Assembly (NCBI GenBank): GCA_025499705.1
Contig: JAFMVE010000002.1
Coordinates: 62,001 to 126,000 of the forward strand
Length of the DNA stretch: 64,000 nucleotides
Direction of reading: 5' to 3'
Origin: Carboxylicivirga caseinilyticus
Lineage (GTDB): Bacteria > Bacteroidota > Bacteroidia > Bacteroidales > Marinilabiliaceae
Below are positions 34,580-44,107 of this stretch, piece after piece; position 1 is the first letter of the stretch; every line of letters begins with the position of its first letter. Both the position numbers and the translations under genes were made by a program. The notes under the pieces were generated by a model that ran no database searches, was not told where the DNA came from, and saw only the letters and a program-made list of their open reading frames with translations.

Positions 34580-37546
34580 TCACTGAGCAGGAGGCATTAC
34601 CAAACCAATGCCTTTCTGACCATCCACTTTAATAATACCTTCTGAAGGCAGTTTCACATGACGAATGAATTCATCTTCATACTCCGCTGGCAAGCCATCC
34701 AGATAATCCATGTTAATATATCCTTCGCCAATAGATGGTGTAATCGTAAAATAAGCCACTCTCAGACTGGTTAAATTTTGAAAGAAATGCGTCCCCTGAC
34801 TAGGATCAACTCTGTAATTCTCCAATCCCATTTCAACAATAACACGGGCAGCCGAAATTTGAGTCCATTTAACCGGTACACCTAACCATGGATCCTGAGA
34901 TCCCCAGCGACCAGGTCCTATCAGAATATATGATTTATTACTCTGATGAAATGGAGTATTCAACTTTTCAAAGATGGGGGCCAGTTTAGCATTATTAGCA
35001 GGGTTGAAGCCATTCTTTTTAATGTAAATTACATCTTTTACACCATTAATGATTCCATTTCCCAAAGCTGACTTGGAATAAATCAGGGTATCTTTTTGAT
35101 TTACTTCTTCCAGCTTTTCAGCAATGGTTTCTTTACTGTCGACAATTGGTCTGATCTGTAGCAAATAAAAAACAGGAGGATGACCTTGTGGCGTTTGTAA
35201 GTCAACTGCAAACTCTATCTCCACAGGCTGATTCATTTCTCGCTGGCCAACTTCCAGTACTTTATGCATTATCTCAGCTAAAGGGAAAGCATCGTATTTC
35301 AATACATTGGCAAAAGTAACCAGGCGTAATCCTTTAGCCATCAATCCGTCCCGTATCATGTGTGTATTATAATCATACACCGATCCCAACCAACGTAAGG
35401 TTCCATGTTCTTCTGCCACTTTGATGGATAGTTTTTTGATATTAACATCATCATCCACTGAGGCCTTAAAACTATCCGACTTCAAATCAAGAGCATAAAA
35501 ATTCTTCTGAGTTTCGCGTACTGCCAGATCAGGACTTGATAACTGAAGTATCTTTCTCGGATATTTAGGAGAGAATCGTAAGGTCATTCCTCCTTCGACT
35601 ATATGTTTACCTAATCCCATGGCAACATTTACAATTCCATCTTCAGCTTTTTCGGGTGCTATCGGGTAAAAATTCACTGAACGTCCAACCCCCGAAAATG
35701 TTGGGTAAAATACATCCCCATGACGCTGCCCTACAACCTCCTGCAAAACAATACCCATTCGCTCCTCGTCAATAACATTCATGGTCGCCTCCATATATCT
35801 CTTACTGGAATTATAAAACGCAGAAGCATAAACACATTTAACAGCATCGCAAAGCTGATTCAGCACCACTCTTTCATCATCACCTTTAGGAATCATATAG
35901 GTTGAATAAATCCCTGCAAAAGGTTGATAATGGCTATCCTCCAGCACACTCGATGAGCGTATGGCAATCGGTCCTTTAATAATTGAAATAAATTTATAGA
36001 GATCACCATGAATTCGTTCAGGAAGATGCCCGGCCACAAAAGCTTTCATAATTTCTTCATCCGTAGCATCTGACAATGCAATTGGATAAAGCTTATTTAC
36101 TTCCATAAACTCGTCAAACACATCCGTACTTAAAACAACCGTTCGAGGAATGGTAATGATTACATCAGAAAGAGTATTCAGGTTTTGGTGTTTTTTGATT
36201 AGCATATTTAAGAAAGCCAAACCACGGGCCTTTCCTCCAATGGTTCCTTCACCAATTCGGGTAAACGTAAGATATTCATCAAATTTCTCGCGATAGAATT
36301 TTGCAATTACACCACGAGCCTTACTGTAACGAAAACTTGCTATGGTATCAAACAAAAATCTTTTGGTTTCTTCCAGGTCGGCAAAATCTTCAACCTTCAG
36401 ATACTTGACCACTTCAGCTACAGCAAATAAAGCCCGGGCATTAAGCCATTTGGATACATGATCACGCTTAAAATGATAAAACAAGGATTCATCGGGTATC
36501 TGAAAAAGTTTTTCCTGTAACTCTTTCAGATTACTCACTCGGCAAACTTCTATACCAGTTGATGGATCAATGAAAACGAAATCACCAAAAGCCATATAGG
36601 TATTGATAAACTCTTTCAGCTCACGGAGTAACGAAGAGGAATGCTTATAAAGAAATCCAACCCTTAAATCTTTAGCCACTTCATCCAGACTTCGATTGGA
36701 CGACTGTAATAAAAAAGGCATATATGGATTAGCACGCTTAACCAGTTTCGCAAATTTAATTCCAGCCTGGGTATCTTTTATACCCTCTTTATCAAAGGAT
36801 ACATCAGAGATAATTCCCAACAGATTATCATTATACTTTTGATATAATTCAAGAGCTTCTTCATAAGTACGGGCTAATAATATTTTAGGTCGCCCCCGCA
36901 TGCGCATCATTTTTTGATGCTCATTTAAGCCCTCATCCATAAACTTCTTAGCCTGAGTCAGAATCAAACGATAAATCAATGGCAGATAGCTCGAATAAAA
37001 ACGTATTGAGTCTTCAATCAATAAAATACATTGAACTCCCACCTCCTCAACATCATGCTGAACATTCATCTCATCCTCAATCAGCTTAATAATAGCAAGC
37101 ATGATATCTGCATTACCCAACCAACAAAAGATGTAATCAATAGCACTGGTATCCTCACGACGCATCCTGACTGATACTTCGCGTGAAAAAGGTGTCAGTA
37201 CTACAATGGGAACAGACTCGTAACGTTCTTTTACCTTTTTTGCCATGTTAAAAGGATCCATACCTCCAACACTTAGCATGGTAATAACCAGATCGATTTT
37301 TTCCTTTTTCAACACTACAAATGCCTGCTCTGCTGATTCAACATGATAAAATTGCGGAGGATATCTAAGGTTGAGTGAGACGTATTCGTTAAATATTTGC
37401 TCATCAATACGTCCGTCTTCCTCAAGCATAAAGGCATCATAACCACTACAGATCAGCAAAACCTTGTGGATGCGTCGTTGCATCAGATGGCTGAATTGTG
37501 TTTCGGTAAAATAGTTACTTTGTCGTATATCAAAATGGCTCTTCAT
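34580..37546 (-). CDS. Receiver-like plus PEP-synthase-type ATP-grasp protein
   Basis: 988 residues. Residues 24-165: degenerate receiver-like domain (acceptor position is Met90). Residues 173-320: second receiver with Glu178/Asp179, acceptor Asp248 (ISDVSF), Ser282 and Lys301, but a long insertion after the first strand. Residues 430-800: PPDK_N ATP-grasp domain with GTIGGKARGLAFL, PIAIRSSSVLEDS (Arg530), and EIEFAVDL...YLLQIRP. Residues 820-988: a conserved C-terminal domain with YILIGPGRWGSQDPWLG and QGTHFFQNLTS. The swivelling phosphohistidine domain and the PEP/pyruvate barrel of true PEP synthase are absent. It has the same layout as the upstream 1413-residue protein. The reaction is unknown. 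Confidence 0.7.
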   Translation of the reverse strand: MKSHFDIRQSNYFTETQFSHLMQRRIHKVLLICSGYDAFMLEEDGRIDEQIFNEYVSLNLRYPPQFYHVESAEQAFVVLKKEKIDLVITMLSVGGMDPFNMAKKVKERYESVPIVVLTPFSREVSVRMRREDTSAIDYIFCWLGNADIMLAIIKLIEDEMNVQHDVEEVGVQCILLIEDSIRFYSSYLPLIYRLILTQAKKFMDEGLNEHQKMMRMRGRPKILLARTYEEALELYQKYNDNLLGIISDVSFDKEGIKDTQAGIKFAKLVKRANPYMPFLLQSSNRSLDEVAKDLRVGFLYKHSSSLLRELKEFINTYMAFGDFVFIDPSTGIEVCRVSNLKELQEKLFQIPDESLFYHFKRDHVSKWLNARALFAVAEVVKYLKVEDFADLEETKRFLFDTIASFRYSKARGVIAKFYREKFDEYLTFTRIGEGTIGGKARGLAFLNMLIKKHQNLNTLSDVIITIPRTVVLSTDVFDEFMEVNKLYPIALSDATDEEIMKAFVAGHLPERIHGDLYKFISIIKGPIAIRSSSVLEDSHYQPFAGIYSTYMIPKGDDERVVLNQLCDAVKCVYASAFYNSSKRYMEATMNVIDEERMGIVLQEVVGQRHGDVFYPTFSGVGRSVNFYPIAPEKAEDGIVNVAMGLGKHIVEGGMTLRFSPKYPRKILQLSSPDLAVRETQKNFYALDLKSDSFKASVDDDVNIKKLSIKVAEEHGTLRWLGSVYDYNTHMIRDGLMAKGLRLVTFANVLKYDAFPLAEIMHKVLEVGQREMNQPVEIEFAVDLQTPQGHPPVFYLLQIRPIVDSKETIAEKLEEVNQKDTLIYSKSALGNGIINGVKDVIYIKKNGFNPANNAKLAPIFEKLNTPFHQSNKSYILIGPGRWGSQDPWLGVPVKWTQISAARVIVEMGLENYRVDPSQGTHFFQNLTSLRVAYFTITPSIGEGYINMDYLDGLPAEYEDEFIRHVKLPSEGIIKVDGQKGIGLVMPPAQ

Positions 37547-37584
37547 TGCGTTGGTGCGAGTTCTTTAAGGTTACTTAATCTATC

Positions 37585-40500
37585 TCAGACTTCGTTAAAG
37601 GTAATAATTGATTTTCGTTTTCGCCCATCCATCCGAATGACAAGTTTTTCTTTAAACCTGATGTGTTTGAAATATTTTGTCTGTTCAATTAATTCCTGCT
37701 GATCCAGCACATCCCATCTAATACTATCATCACTACCAGCCTGATGAACTGAGCAATAACCAACATGCATGGATGTAACATTATGAAAAAAATGCGATCC
37801 ACCGGAAGCTTCCAATGGAAAACCTTCCAGATCGGTTTCCACTATCATTTGAGCATTTGAAATCTGAGTCCACGATACCGGAATTCCAATCCACCTGTCG
37901 CGGGTTCCCCATCGACCAGGACCAATCAAAATATAATGTCTTTTTTCAGCCTTCATCTTTTGATTTAAGCGTTCAATCTCCATTGCCATCTCCTGAGTTC
38001 TGGCCTTATCAAATCGATCAATATCGATATATATAATATCGGTTACCGTTTTATTTTTACCATTTCCCATACTTTGATTGGACTGCAAAATCACTTTATC
38101 TTCATCAATGTGACTCATATTAATGGAATAATTTTGAGCTCCACCCAGTAAAGGTTTTATTTGAAGTAGGTAGAAAGTAGCTCTTCCTCGTTCATCTTTA
38201 TTCAAATCCACTGCAAATTCAATCTCAACTGGTGATCCCATCGCTTCTTTAACAACATCCAGAACAACTTCAATGGTTTTGGCCAGAGGTATATAATTGT
38301 ATTTAAGAATATTGGCAAAATTAAGTATTCTGGGACCTGACTGATCCAACCCAGGCTGAATGGTCTGGTCATCGGGATTATAAACCGAAGCCAGGTGTTT
38401 GAGTGTTCCATGCATCTCTGCTTCCATACTATCCAAACGAACCAATCCGGCTGTTTCTCCCTCCAGTAAATTGAGATCGAACTTACTGAGGTCGACAGCA
38501 TAAAATTCTGTTTGAGAATTCTTTAATTGATCTTTTGGTGAATTATTGTCCAGATCGGGATAAACCGGACAAAAACGGAGTGCTTTCTCACCATCCACCA
38601 CATATTTACCAAAACCAAGAGCCAGAACAGCAAAACCATCCTCCGGATTCATATGACCAAACGAATAGTAATTATACGATTGCGCAACCCCACTTATATG
38701 AGGATAAAAAACATTCTCGTGCTGTCGCCCCACTGCTTCCTGGATAATTACGGCCATTTTCTCCTCTTCCACTTTAAAGTCCACTGCCTCGGTAAATGCT
38801 CTTGCTGTATCGCTGAATACAGATGCAAAAACCAGTTTAACAGCATTACAAAGCTGTCTCAACCGCTCTTCCACATCTTTATGATTATTGGGTAGAAGAT
38901 ATGTTTCAAACACTCCTGAGAATGGCTGTTTCTGACTATCTTCCAATAGACCCGATGAACGAACTGCTATTGGAGATGAAAAAATAGTTAGTAACCTTTT
39001 AAGTCGATGTATCAATGTTTGAGACAATTCTCCTTCGAGAAACATTTTTTTAATCTGATGATAAGTTAGTTCACGAAAGATCAGTTCATGAAAATTATTG
39101 CGTTCCATAAACAATTCAAACTCATCGGTACCAATCACTGTAGTGCGTGGTGTTCTTATGTTAATCCCGGAAACATGAGCATCAAAATCAAAATTATATA
39201 GTAATGTATTAATAAATGACAAGCCTCTGCCCTTTCCTCCCAATGAACCTCCGGCCAGACTCACAATATTACTATCATCCAGGGTGTCAATCTCATCAAA
39301 ATCTATTACTTTGCCCTGATTCTTTTCTTCGCGGTGTGATTTTATAATATTTAAAAGATAAGTCCTGATACTTTCTGTATCATCAAAATCACTGATGCGA
39401 TAAGGTGCTATCATTTTAGCAATCTTGAATTCACCGCGCGCCATTAGCCAAAGTGAAAAGTGATTCTTTTTGGCATGGTACTCAACTGATTCAATGGGCA
39501 CATTCCTCAGATTCTGTTCAAATTCCTTTAGATTACGGGCAATGGCAATGTTTCTACCTTTAGCATCCTTATAAACAAAATTACCAAAGCCAAGATAATG
39601 ACTGATAAAGGTTTTAATATCCTGCAAAAGGCTCTCACTGTACTTATTAATAAAGACTGTTTTTAATTCATAAGCATCCTGTGAATATTCAATCTTAGAA
39701 CTTTGTAAAATTACCGGCAGATCCTTAATCTGCTCCTTGGCATAATTTACCAATTCAAATCCTGCGTTTGCATCCAGCCTTCCATTATGAGAGAATTCAA
39801 CATCCGAAATCAAGCACAAGAGGTAATCCTGATACTTTTTAAAGATGTCCAGTGCTTCTTCGTAATTTATGGCCAGCAGCACCTTGGGGCGGGCTTTTAA
39901 CCTTAATACAGCATATAATTCATCACCCTGCACATCATCGATTAAACGACGTGTTTGTTCCAGCACACTGGCATAGAGCAATGGTAAATATTTTGAATAG
40001 TACCTTACAGAATCTTCCACCAACAAGATAACCCTTGCCAAACCAATCTCTGTATCATTCTCAACATTAACCCTATCCTCCAGATGAAATACCATTGATG
40101 AAAAAACTTTGGGATCACCATTCCAAACAAAAATCTCATCTAAAACACCTAACTCACGTTGACGCCCCTGAAAATATGGGATATCAGTATCATTGTTGAG
40201 CAACATAAAAATTGGGATGTAAGGAAATTCCTTTTTCACCATCTTGCTTAGTTTGACGGGTGATTTTTTCTCCACACCCACCATCACAATGATTAAATCA
40301 AAATGTTTCTCATTCAGTTTTTCTAACGCCTCTTCATAAGTTGTAACTCCAGTTACCCTAGGCAATGATGAAAGATGCATCTGGTAAAAACTGCCCATTA
40401 TCTGTTCTGAGAATCTCCCCTCATTTTCAATGGCATAAGCATCATAAAGGTTGGCAACCAATAAAATTTCTTTTACCCTGAAAGGCATTAAATCGTGATA

Positions 40501-41826
40501 TATATCCCTGGCTGCATTATTCTTATGCATAAAGTTCTGCAACAGGTGCTTACTTCCTTTTGTTACAGAACTCCTTTTTTCAATTGTATTCTTTGCAAAT
40601 GCCAAATGACTGTTGGGCTTTCTGATCTTATCCATCAGGTTACGGGCTTCCAGACTATTCAAATAACCAACAATCAGATTTCCAAGGTTTGATATCAAAT
40701 CATTTTCTTCATTAAGGAATAACTCTTCCTTGGTTTTAGCCAACTCCTTTAGGTAATAAATTTCAATCAATCCTTTTTTACCATTAATGGTTTCGAAGTT
40801 GTGACGTAATACCCATGGTGATTTAACAAAGCCTGAACTCAAATATTCTTCACCCTCAAAAACAATGCGTGCAACTGAATATTCGGGATGTTGCATACCT
40901 GCCGGAATATACTCAACAATATGAGTAAGAGTATAAGGCACCGGCATCTGAAGACTTATAATTCTTGATGTTTCATTAATCGTTTTCAGTTCTTTGACGC
41001 GCTCCTGTCGTGCCAGTTTTTCTTCTTGTGCCAGCTTTGCATTTAAAAAATCTGTTATTAATCTGGCCAGATTAATTAGAAGATCTCTCTCTTCACTCAA
41101 AAAAGGATCGCCTGAATAGAATGAAAAATCCCGTATGTAAAAAACATCTATTGAACCTGATTTGCCATCAGTAGTTTTAAAACGCTGTGTTTGCACCCAT
41201 TCTGTTTCTACAAAAAATTCGCTCAGATACTCTTTGTTGCCATAGGTAATCCGGGAAACAGCATATTCAGGATATTGCCAGCCAGATGGAAGAATAAAGG
41301 CAACTTGCTGCAAAACATCGTCAACTGACTTACCTTGATTGATGATGCGGGTAGTTCTATTGATAGTAGATAATTCCTTAAGTCTCTCAATTGATTCGGA
41401 ATGATTGCGTTCAGCAACAATGGTATTAATATAATTGGAAAGCATTCGGGCTGTTTGATTGATAAGTAGCCTTTCTGACCTTAAAAAAGGCCCTTCATCC
41501 TTTTCTTCAGCGGGTTCGAGATAAAACAAATCAATGGCTCCCTTCTCACCATCTATAGTAGTAAAACGCTCTGTAAGGCCCCATTCCGTTTCAGCAAAGT
41601 TATTTGTTTGAGCATGACATTTCTTATAATAAATTCTCACACCAACCTTGGCCGGCTTTTCCAATCCATGAGGTAACACATTTAAAACCTCTTCCAATGT
41701 TTCATCTATTGGATTGTCCTGCATTAATATCTCCCACAATGTATTAATTGTTTCTAAAACGTTACCTGAACTTTTATCATCAGGAACGGTATGGAGATGA
41801 TTGAGCTGAGGCCAATTACGTTGCAT
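37585..41826 (-). CDS. Triple GAF-like, receiver and PEP-synthase-type ATP-grasp protein
   Basis: 1413 residues. Residues 20-140, 145-270 and 275-395 are three copies of a GAF-like sensor unit (LPSGWQYPEYAVSRITYGN ... FxTxDGKxGxIxVFYI ... FLSEERDLLINLARL). Residues 450-590: degenerate receiver. Residues 597-745: receiver with Glu604/Asp605, Asp675 (LISDVEF) and Lys728. Residues 855-1228: PPDK_N ATP-grasp (SLGGKGRGLSF, IAVRSSGLLEDS, EIEFAVDL, YLLQIKP). Residues 1250-1413: C-terminal domain with YILIGPGRWGTRDRW and GGSHFFHNVTS. No phosphohistidine domain. First gene of the operon leading to the 988-residue paralogue and the GDH-like gene, and divergent from NADP-type gdhA. The role is unknown; it is likely a sensor-effector. 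Confidence 0.7.
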   Translation of the reverse strand: MQRNWPQLNHLHTVPDDKSSGNVLETINTLWEILMQDNPIDETLEEVLNVLPHGLEKPAKVGVRIYYKKCHAQTNNFAETEWGLTERFTTIDGEKGAIDLFYLEPAEEKDEGPFLRSERLLINQTARMLSNYINTIVAERNHSESIERLKELSTINRTTRIINQGKSVDDVLQQVAFILPSGWQYPEYAVSRITYGNKEYLSEFFVETEWVQTQRFKTTDGKSGSIDVFYIRDFSFYSGDPFLSEERDLLINLARLITDFLNAKLAQEEKLARQERVKELKTINETSRIISLQMPVPYTLTHIVEYIPAGMQHPEYSVARIVFEGEEYLSSGFVKSPWVLRHNFETINGKKGLIEIYYLKELAKTKEELFLNEENDLISNLGNLIVGYLNSLEARNLMDKIRKPNSHLAFAKNTIEKRSSVTKGSKHLLQNFMHKNNAARDIYHDLMPFRVKEILLVANLYDAYAIENEGRFSEQIMGSFYQMHLSSLPRVTGVTTYEEALEKLNEKHFDLIIVMVGVEKKSPVKLSKMVKKEFPYIPIFMLLNNDTDIPYFQGRQRELGVLDEIFVWNGDPKVFSSMVFHLEDRVNVENDTEIGLARVILLVEDSVRYYSKYLPLLYASVLEQTRRLIDDVQGDELYAVLRLKARPKVLLAINYEEALDIFKKYQDYLLCLISDVEFSHNGRLDANAGFELVNYAKEQIKDLPVILQSSKIEYSQDAYELKTVFINKYSESLLQDIKTFISHYLGFGNFVYKDAKGRNIAIARNLKEFEQNLRNVPIESVEYHAKKNHFSLWLMARGEFKIAKMIAPYRISDFDDTESIRTYLLNIIKSHREEKNQGKVIDFDEIDTLDDSNIVSLAGGSLGGKGRGLSFINTLLYNFDFDAHVSGINIRTPRTTVIGTDEFELFMERNNFHELIFRELTYHQIKKMFLEGELSQTLIHRLKRLLTIFSSPIAVRSSGLLEDSQKQPFSGVFETYLLPNNHKDVEERLRQLCNAVKLVFASVFSDTARAFTEAVDFKVEEEKMAVIIQEAVGRQHENVFYPHISGVAQSYNYYSFGHMNPEDGFAVLALGFGKYVVDGEKALRFCPVYPDLDNNSPKDQLKNSQTEFYAVDLSKFDLNLLEGETAGLVRLDSMEAEMHGTLKHLASVYNPDDQTIQPGLDQSGPRILNFANILKYNYIPLAKTIEVVLDVVKEAMGSPVEIEFAVDLNKDERGRATFYLLQIKPLLGGAQNYSINMSHIDEDKVILQSNQSMGNGKNKTVTDIIYIDIDRFDKARTQEMAMEIERLNQKMKAEKRHYILIGPGRWGTRDRWIGIPVSWTQISNAQMIVETDLEGFPLEASGGSHFFHNVTSMHVGYCSVHQAGSDDSIRWDVLDQQELIEQTKYFKHIRFKEKLVIRMDGRKRKSIITFNEV

Positions 41827-42144
41827 ATACTTAGCTGTTTGATACTTAAAAGATACAAAATCAAATCAACTTTTAGTCAAATAATATATGAATGATTGTT
41901 TTAAATGTGTGAATAAATACTTTCTAATATCTATTTAAGTGTTATTATTCACATTTTTATAGCTTCTTGTTAATTTATTTTGTACCTTTTTATTTTTCTT
42001 GACAAGTCATTTTAAACTAGTGATTGATAATGTTTTAATTAAAGGAATAAGAATCTAATAGGTAACAATAACCATATTACTCAATTAACAACCCTTTAAT
42101 GTAATTAGTATGTCACACACTCATCATTAGGCATTAACGCCTTT
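41827..42144. other. Divergent intergenic region of the gdh locus, with inverted repeat
   Basis: 318 bases between the divergently transcribed receiver/ATP-grasp operon and NADP-type gdhA. It contains a perfect 9-bp inverted repeat, TGTGAATAA (41908-41916) and TTATTCACA (41945-41953), with a 28-nt spacer. TTATTTTG near 41975 and TATCTTTT on the minus strand near 41850 are one-mismatch -7 boxes. An ATG at 42110 opens a six-codon frame (MSHTHH, stop) just before gdhA. Confidence 0.45.
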
Positions 42145-43461
42145 ATGGCCGAATTAATGGCCAAAAATCCCGCCGAACCTGAATTCCATCAGGCAGTACA
42201 TGAGGTTGTAGAATCTTTGGATGAGTTTCTGGATGAAAATCCAAAATACAGACACGCTCGTATCCTAGAAAGAATTGTTGAACCTGAACGGGTTATCATG
42301 TTCAGAGTACCGTGGATCAACGACAAAGGAGAAATGTGTGTAAACCGAGGCTATCGAATCGAAATGAACAGTGCTATCGGTCCTTACAAGGGAGGTTTAC
42401 GCTTTCACCCAACGGTAAATTTAGGAATTCTTAAATTTTTGGCTTTTGAGCAAGTGTTTAAAAACAGCCTGACAACCTTACCCATGGGAGGTGGTAAAGG
42501 CGGTAGTGATTTCGATCCCAAAGGAAAGTCTGATAACGAAGTGATGCGATTCTGTCAGAGTTTCATGACGGAGTTGTATCGACATATTGGGCCAGACACG
42601 GATGTTCCTGCCGGAGATATTGGTGTGGGAGGTCGAGAAATTGGCTTCCTTTACGGACAATACAAACGTATTAAAAATGAATTCACAGGTGTTCTTACTG
42701 GTAAAGGACTTAATTACGGAGGTAGTTTAATTCGTCCTGAGGCTACAGGATACGGCAATGTTTATTTTGCCCAGGAAATGCTGAAAACCCGTAACGAAAC
42801 ATTCAAAAACAAAACAGTACTCGTATCAGGTTCAGGCAATGTTGCTCAATACACAGTTGAAAAGGTTAATGACCTGGGTGGCAAAGTTGTGACTCTTTCC
42901 GATTCTAATGGCTATATATACGACCCCAATGGAATCGATCCTGAGAAACTAAAATTTGTTATGTATCTGAAAAATGTAAAACGAGGCCGAATAAAAGAAT
43001 ATGCAGATAAGTATGGTGCTAAATACATAGCAAGTGAAAGGCCATGGTTAGAAAAAGGTGAAATTGCATTACCCAGTGCTACCCAAAATGAAATTAGCGA
43101 AATTGAAGCCATCACGCTGGTTCAAAATGGCTGCTATTGTGTTTCTGAAGGAGCTAATATGCCATCCACACCTGAAGCAATTCATATTTTTCAGGATAAA
43201 GGTATCCTCTTTGGTCCGGGTAAAGCTGCCAATGCAGGTGGAGTTGCTGTATCAGGGCTTGAGATGACACAAAACAGCATGAGACTTAACTGGACAAGAG
43301 AAGAAGTAGATAATCGCTTACAAATGATAATGCAAGGTATTCATTCAACTTGTTGCCAATACGGAACAAAAGACAATGGATTTATTAATTATGTAGATGG
43401 TGCCAATATTGGAGGTTTTGTAAAAGTAGCAGATGCAATGCTGTCTCAAGGGGCTGTTTAA
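42145..43461 (+). CDS. gdhA: NADP-type glutamate dehydrogenase
   Basis: 438 residues. All catalytic residues are present: GPYKGGLRFH, FKNSLTTLPMGGGKGGSDFDPKG (catalytic Lys) and DVPAGDIGVGGREIG (catalytic Asp). The coenzyme loop VLVSGSGNVAQYTVEK with LSDSNGYIYD follows the NADP-dependent E. coli pattern, so it should aminate 2-oxoglutarate with NADPH. First ATG is 42145, but the codons just upstream read I-N-A-F, which resembles the family N-terminus (NAFMAEL). An in-frame TAG at 42106 and no start codon follow, so the annotated start may hide a small 5' lesion. It is divergent from the receiver/ATP-grasp operon; a terminator follows. Confidence 0.9.
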   Translation: MAELMAKNPAEPEFHQAVHEVVESLDEFLDENPKYRHARILERIVEPERVIMFRVPWINDKGEMCVNRGYRIEMNSAIGPYKGGLRFHPTVNLGILKFLAFEQVFKNSLTTLPMGGGKGGSDFDPKGKSDNEVMRFCQSFMTELYRHIGPDTDVPAGDIGVGGREIGFLYGQYKRIKNEFTGVLTGKGLNYGGSLIRPEATGYGNVYFAQEMLKTRNETFKNKTVLVSGSGNVAQYTVEKVNDLGGKVVTLSDSNGYIYDPNGIDPEKLKFVMYLKNVKRGRIKEYADKYGAKYIASERPWLEKGEIALPSATQNEISEIEAITLVQNGCYCVSEGANMPSTPEAIHIFQDKGILFGPGKAANAGGVAVSGLEMTQNSMRLNWTREEVDNRLQMIMQGIHSTCCQYGTKDNGFINYVDGANIGGFVKVADAMLSQGAV

Positions 43462-43481
43462 CGTATCAGCTAATTAGTATT

Positions 43482-43524
43482 AAAACACCTGATAAACAAT
43501 ACGCTATAATCAGGTGTTTTTATT
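43482..43524 (+). terminator. Rho-independent terminator of gdhA
   Basis: Perfect 12-bp arms AAAACACCTGAT (43482-43493) and ATCAGGTGTTTT (43509-43520), 15-nt loop, ending in a T-rich run. Confidence 0.85.
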
Positions 43525-43542
43525 TGTACTAATCATACTATT

Positions 43543-44061
43543 ATGAAATACATTTATATCCTTATTTCACTTTTCGTTTTCCTGTCTTGCCATCCCTCAA
43601 AACAAACAAGTTCAGAACAAGCTACATTCTTTCAGTTTGAGATTGAAACCAAATTAAAAGGTGAGCCAGAATTAATATATGACAAATTAACTGGTGACAT
43701 TAGTCCATGGTGGGATCATACCTTCAGTGAAAAGCCTTATCAACTCTACATCGAAGCAAAACCAGGTGGTGGTTTTTTTGAAATTTTTGATGAATCAGGT
43801 GACGGAGTCAGGCATGCAGTGGTTACAGGTGCACAAAGAGGTAAATTACTTCGGATGGAAGGACCTTTAGGATTAGCAGGTCATGCTCTTAACCTTGTTT
43901 GCACTTACAACCTATCTTCTGCAGAAGATTCAACTATTATTAAACTGGAAGTTCACGGATCTGGCGAGTACCAGGATGAATGGCCAGAGGTAATTGAGAA
44001 AGTATGGTCACACTTCCTTATAGAACAGTTTAAACCATATTGGGAAGAATCGATCAAATAA
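43543..44061 (+). CDS. SRPBCC/START-like lipoprotein
   Basis: 172 residues with a lipoprotein signal (MKYIYILISLFVFLSC). The mature part has the START/SRPBCC (AHSA1-like) layout: FEIETKLKGEPELIYDKLTGDISPWW, FSEKPYQLYIEAKPGGGFFE, GKLLRMEGPLGLAGHAL and a C-terminal helix WSHFLIEQFKPYWEE. Such folds form a hydrophobic cavity for a lipid or other apolar ligand. A lipidated, envelope-located version is uncommon. It is monocistronic between terminators. Confidence 0.7.
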   Translation: MKYIYILISLFVFLSCHPSKQTSSEQATFFQFEIETKLKGEPELIYDKLTGDISPWWDHTFSEKPYQLYIEAKPGGGFFEIFDESGDGVRHAVVTGAQRGKLLRMEGPLGLAGHALNLVCTYNLSSAEDSTIIKLEVHGSGEYQDEWPEVIEKVWSHFLIEQFKPYWEESIK

Positions 44062-44065
44062 AAAA

Positions 44066-44083
44066 GGGAGCATAAATGCTCCC
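44066..44083. terminator. Bidirectional hairpin between convergent genes
   Basis: GGGAGCA (44066-44072), loop TAAA, TGCTCCC (44077-44083), with A-rich sequence before and T-rich after. It serves both the lipoprotein and the exbD gene ends. Confidence 0.8.
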
Positions 44084-44107
44084 TTCTATTATTTCTATAA
44101 AATTCAA

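Noticed and set aside
34580-41826. Annotation of the two large proteins as PEP synthase or pyruvate phosphate dikinase
   Set aside because: Only the ATP-grasp domain is present; the phosphohistidine and PEP/pyruvate domains required for that reaction are missing.
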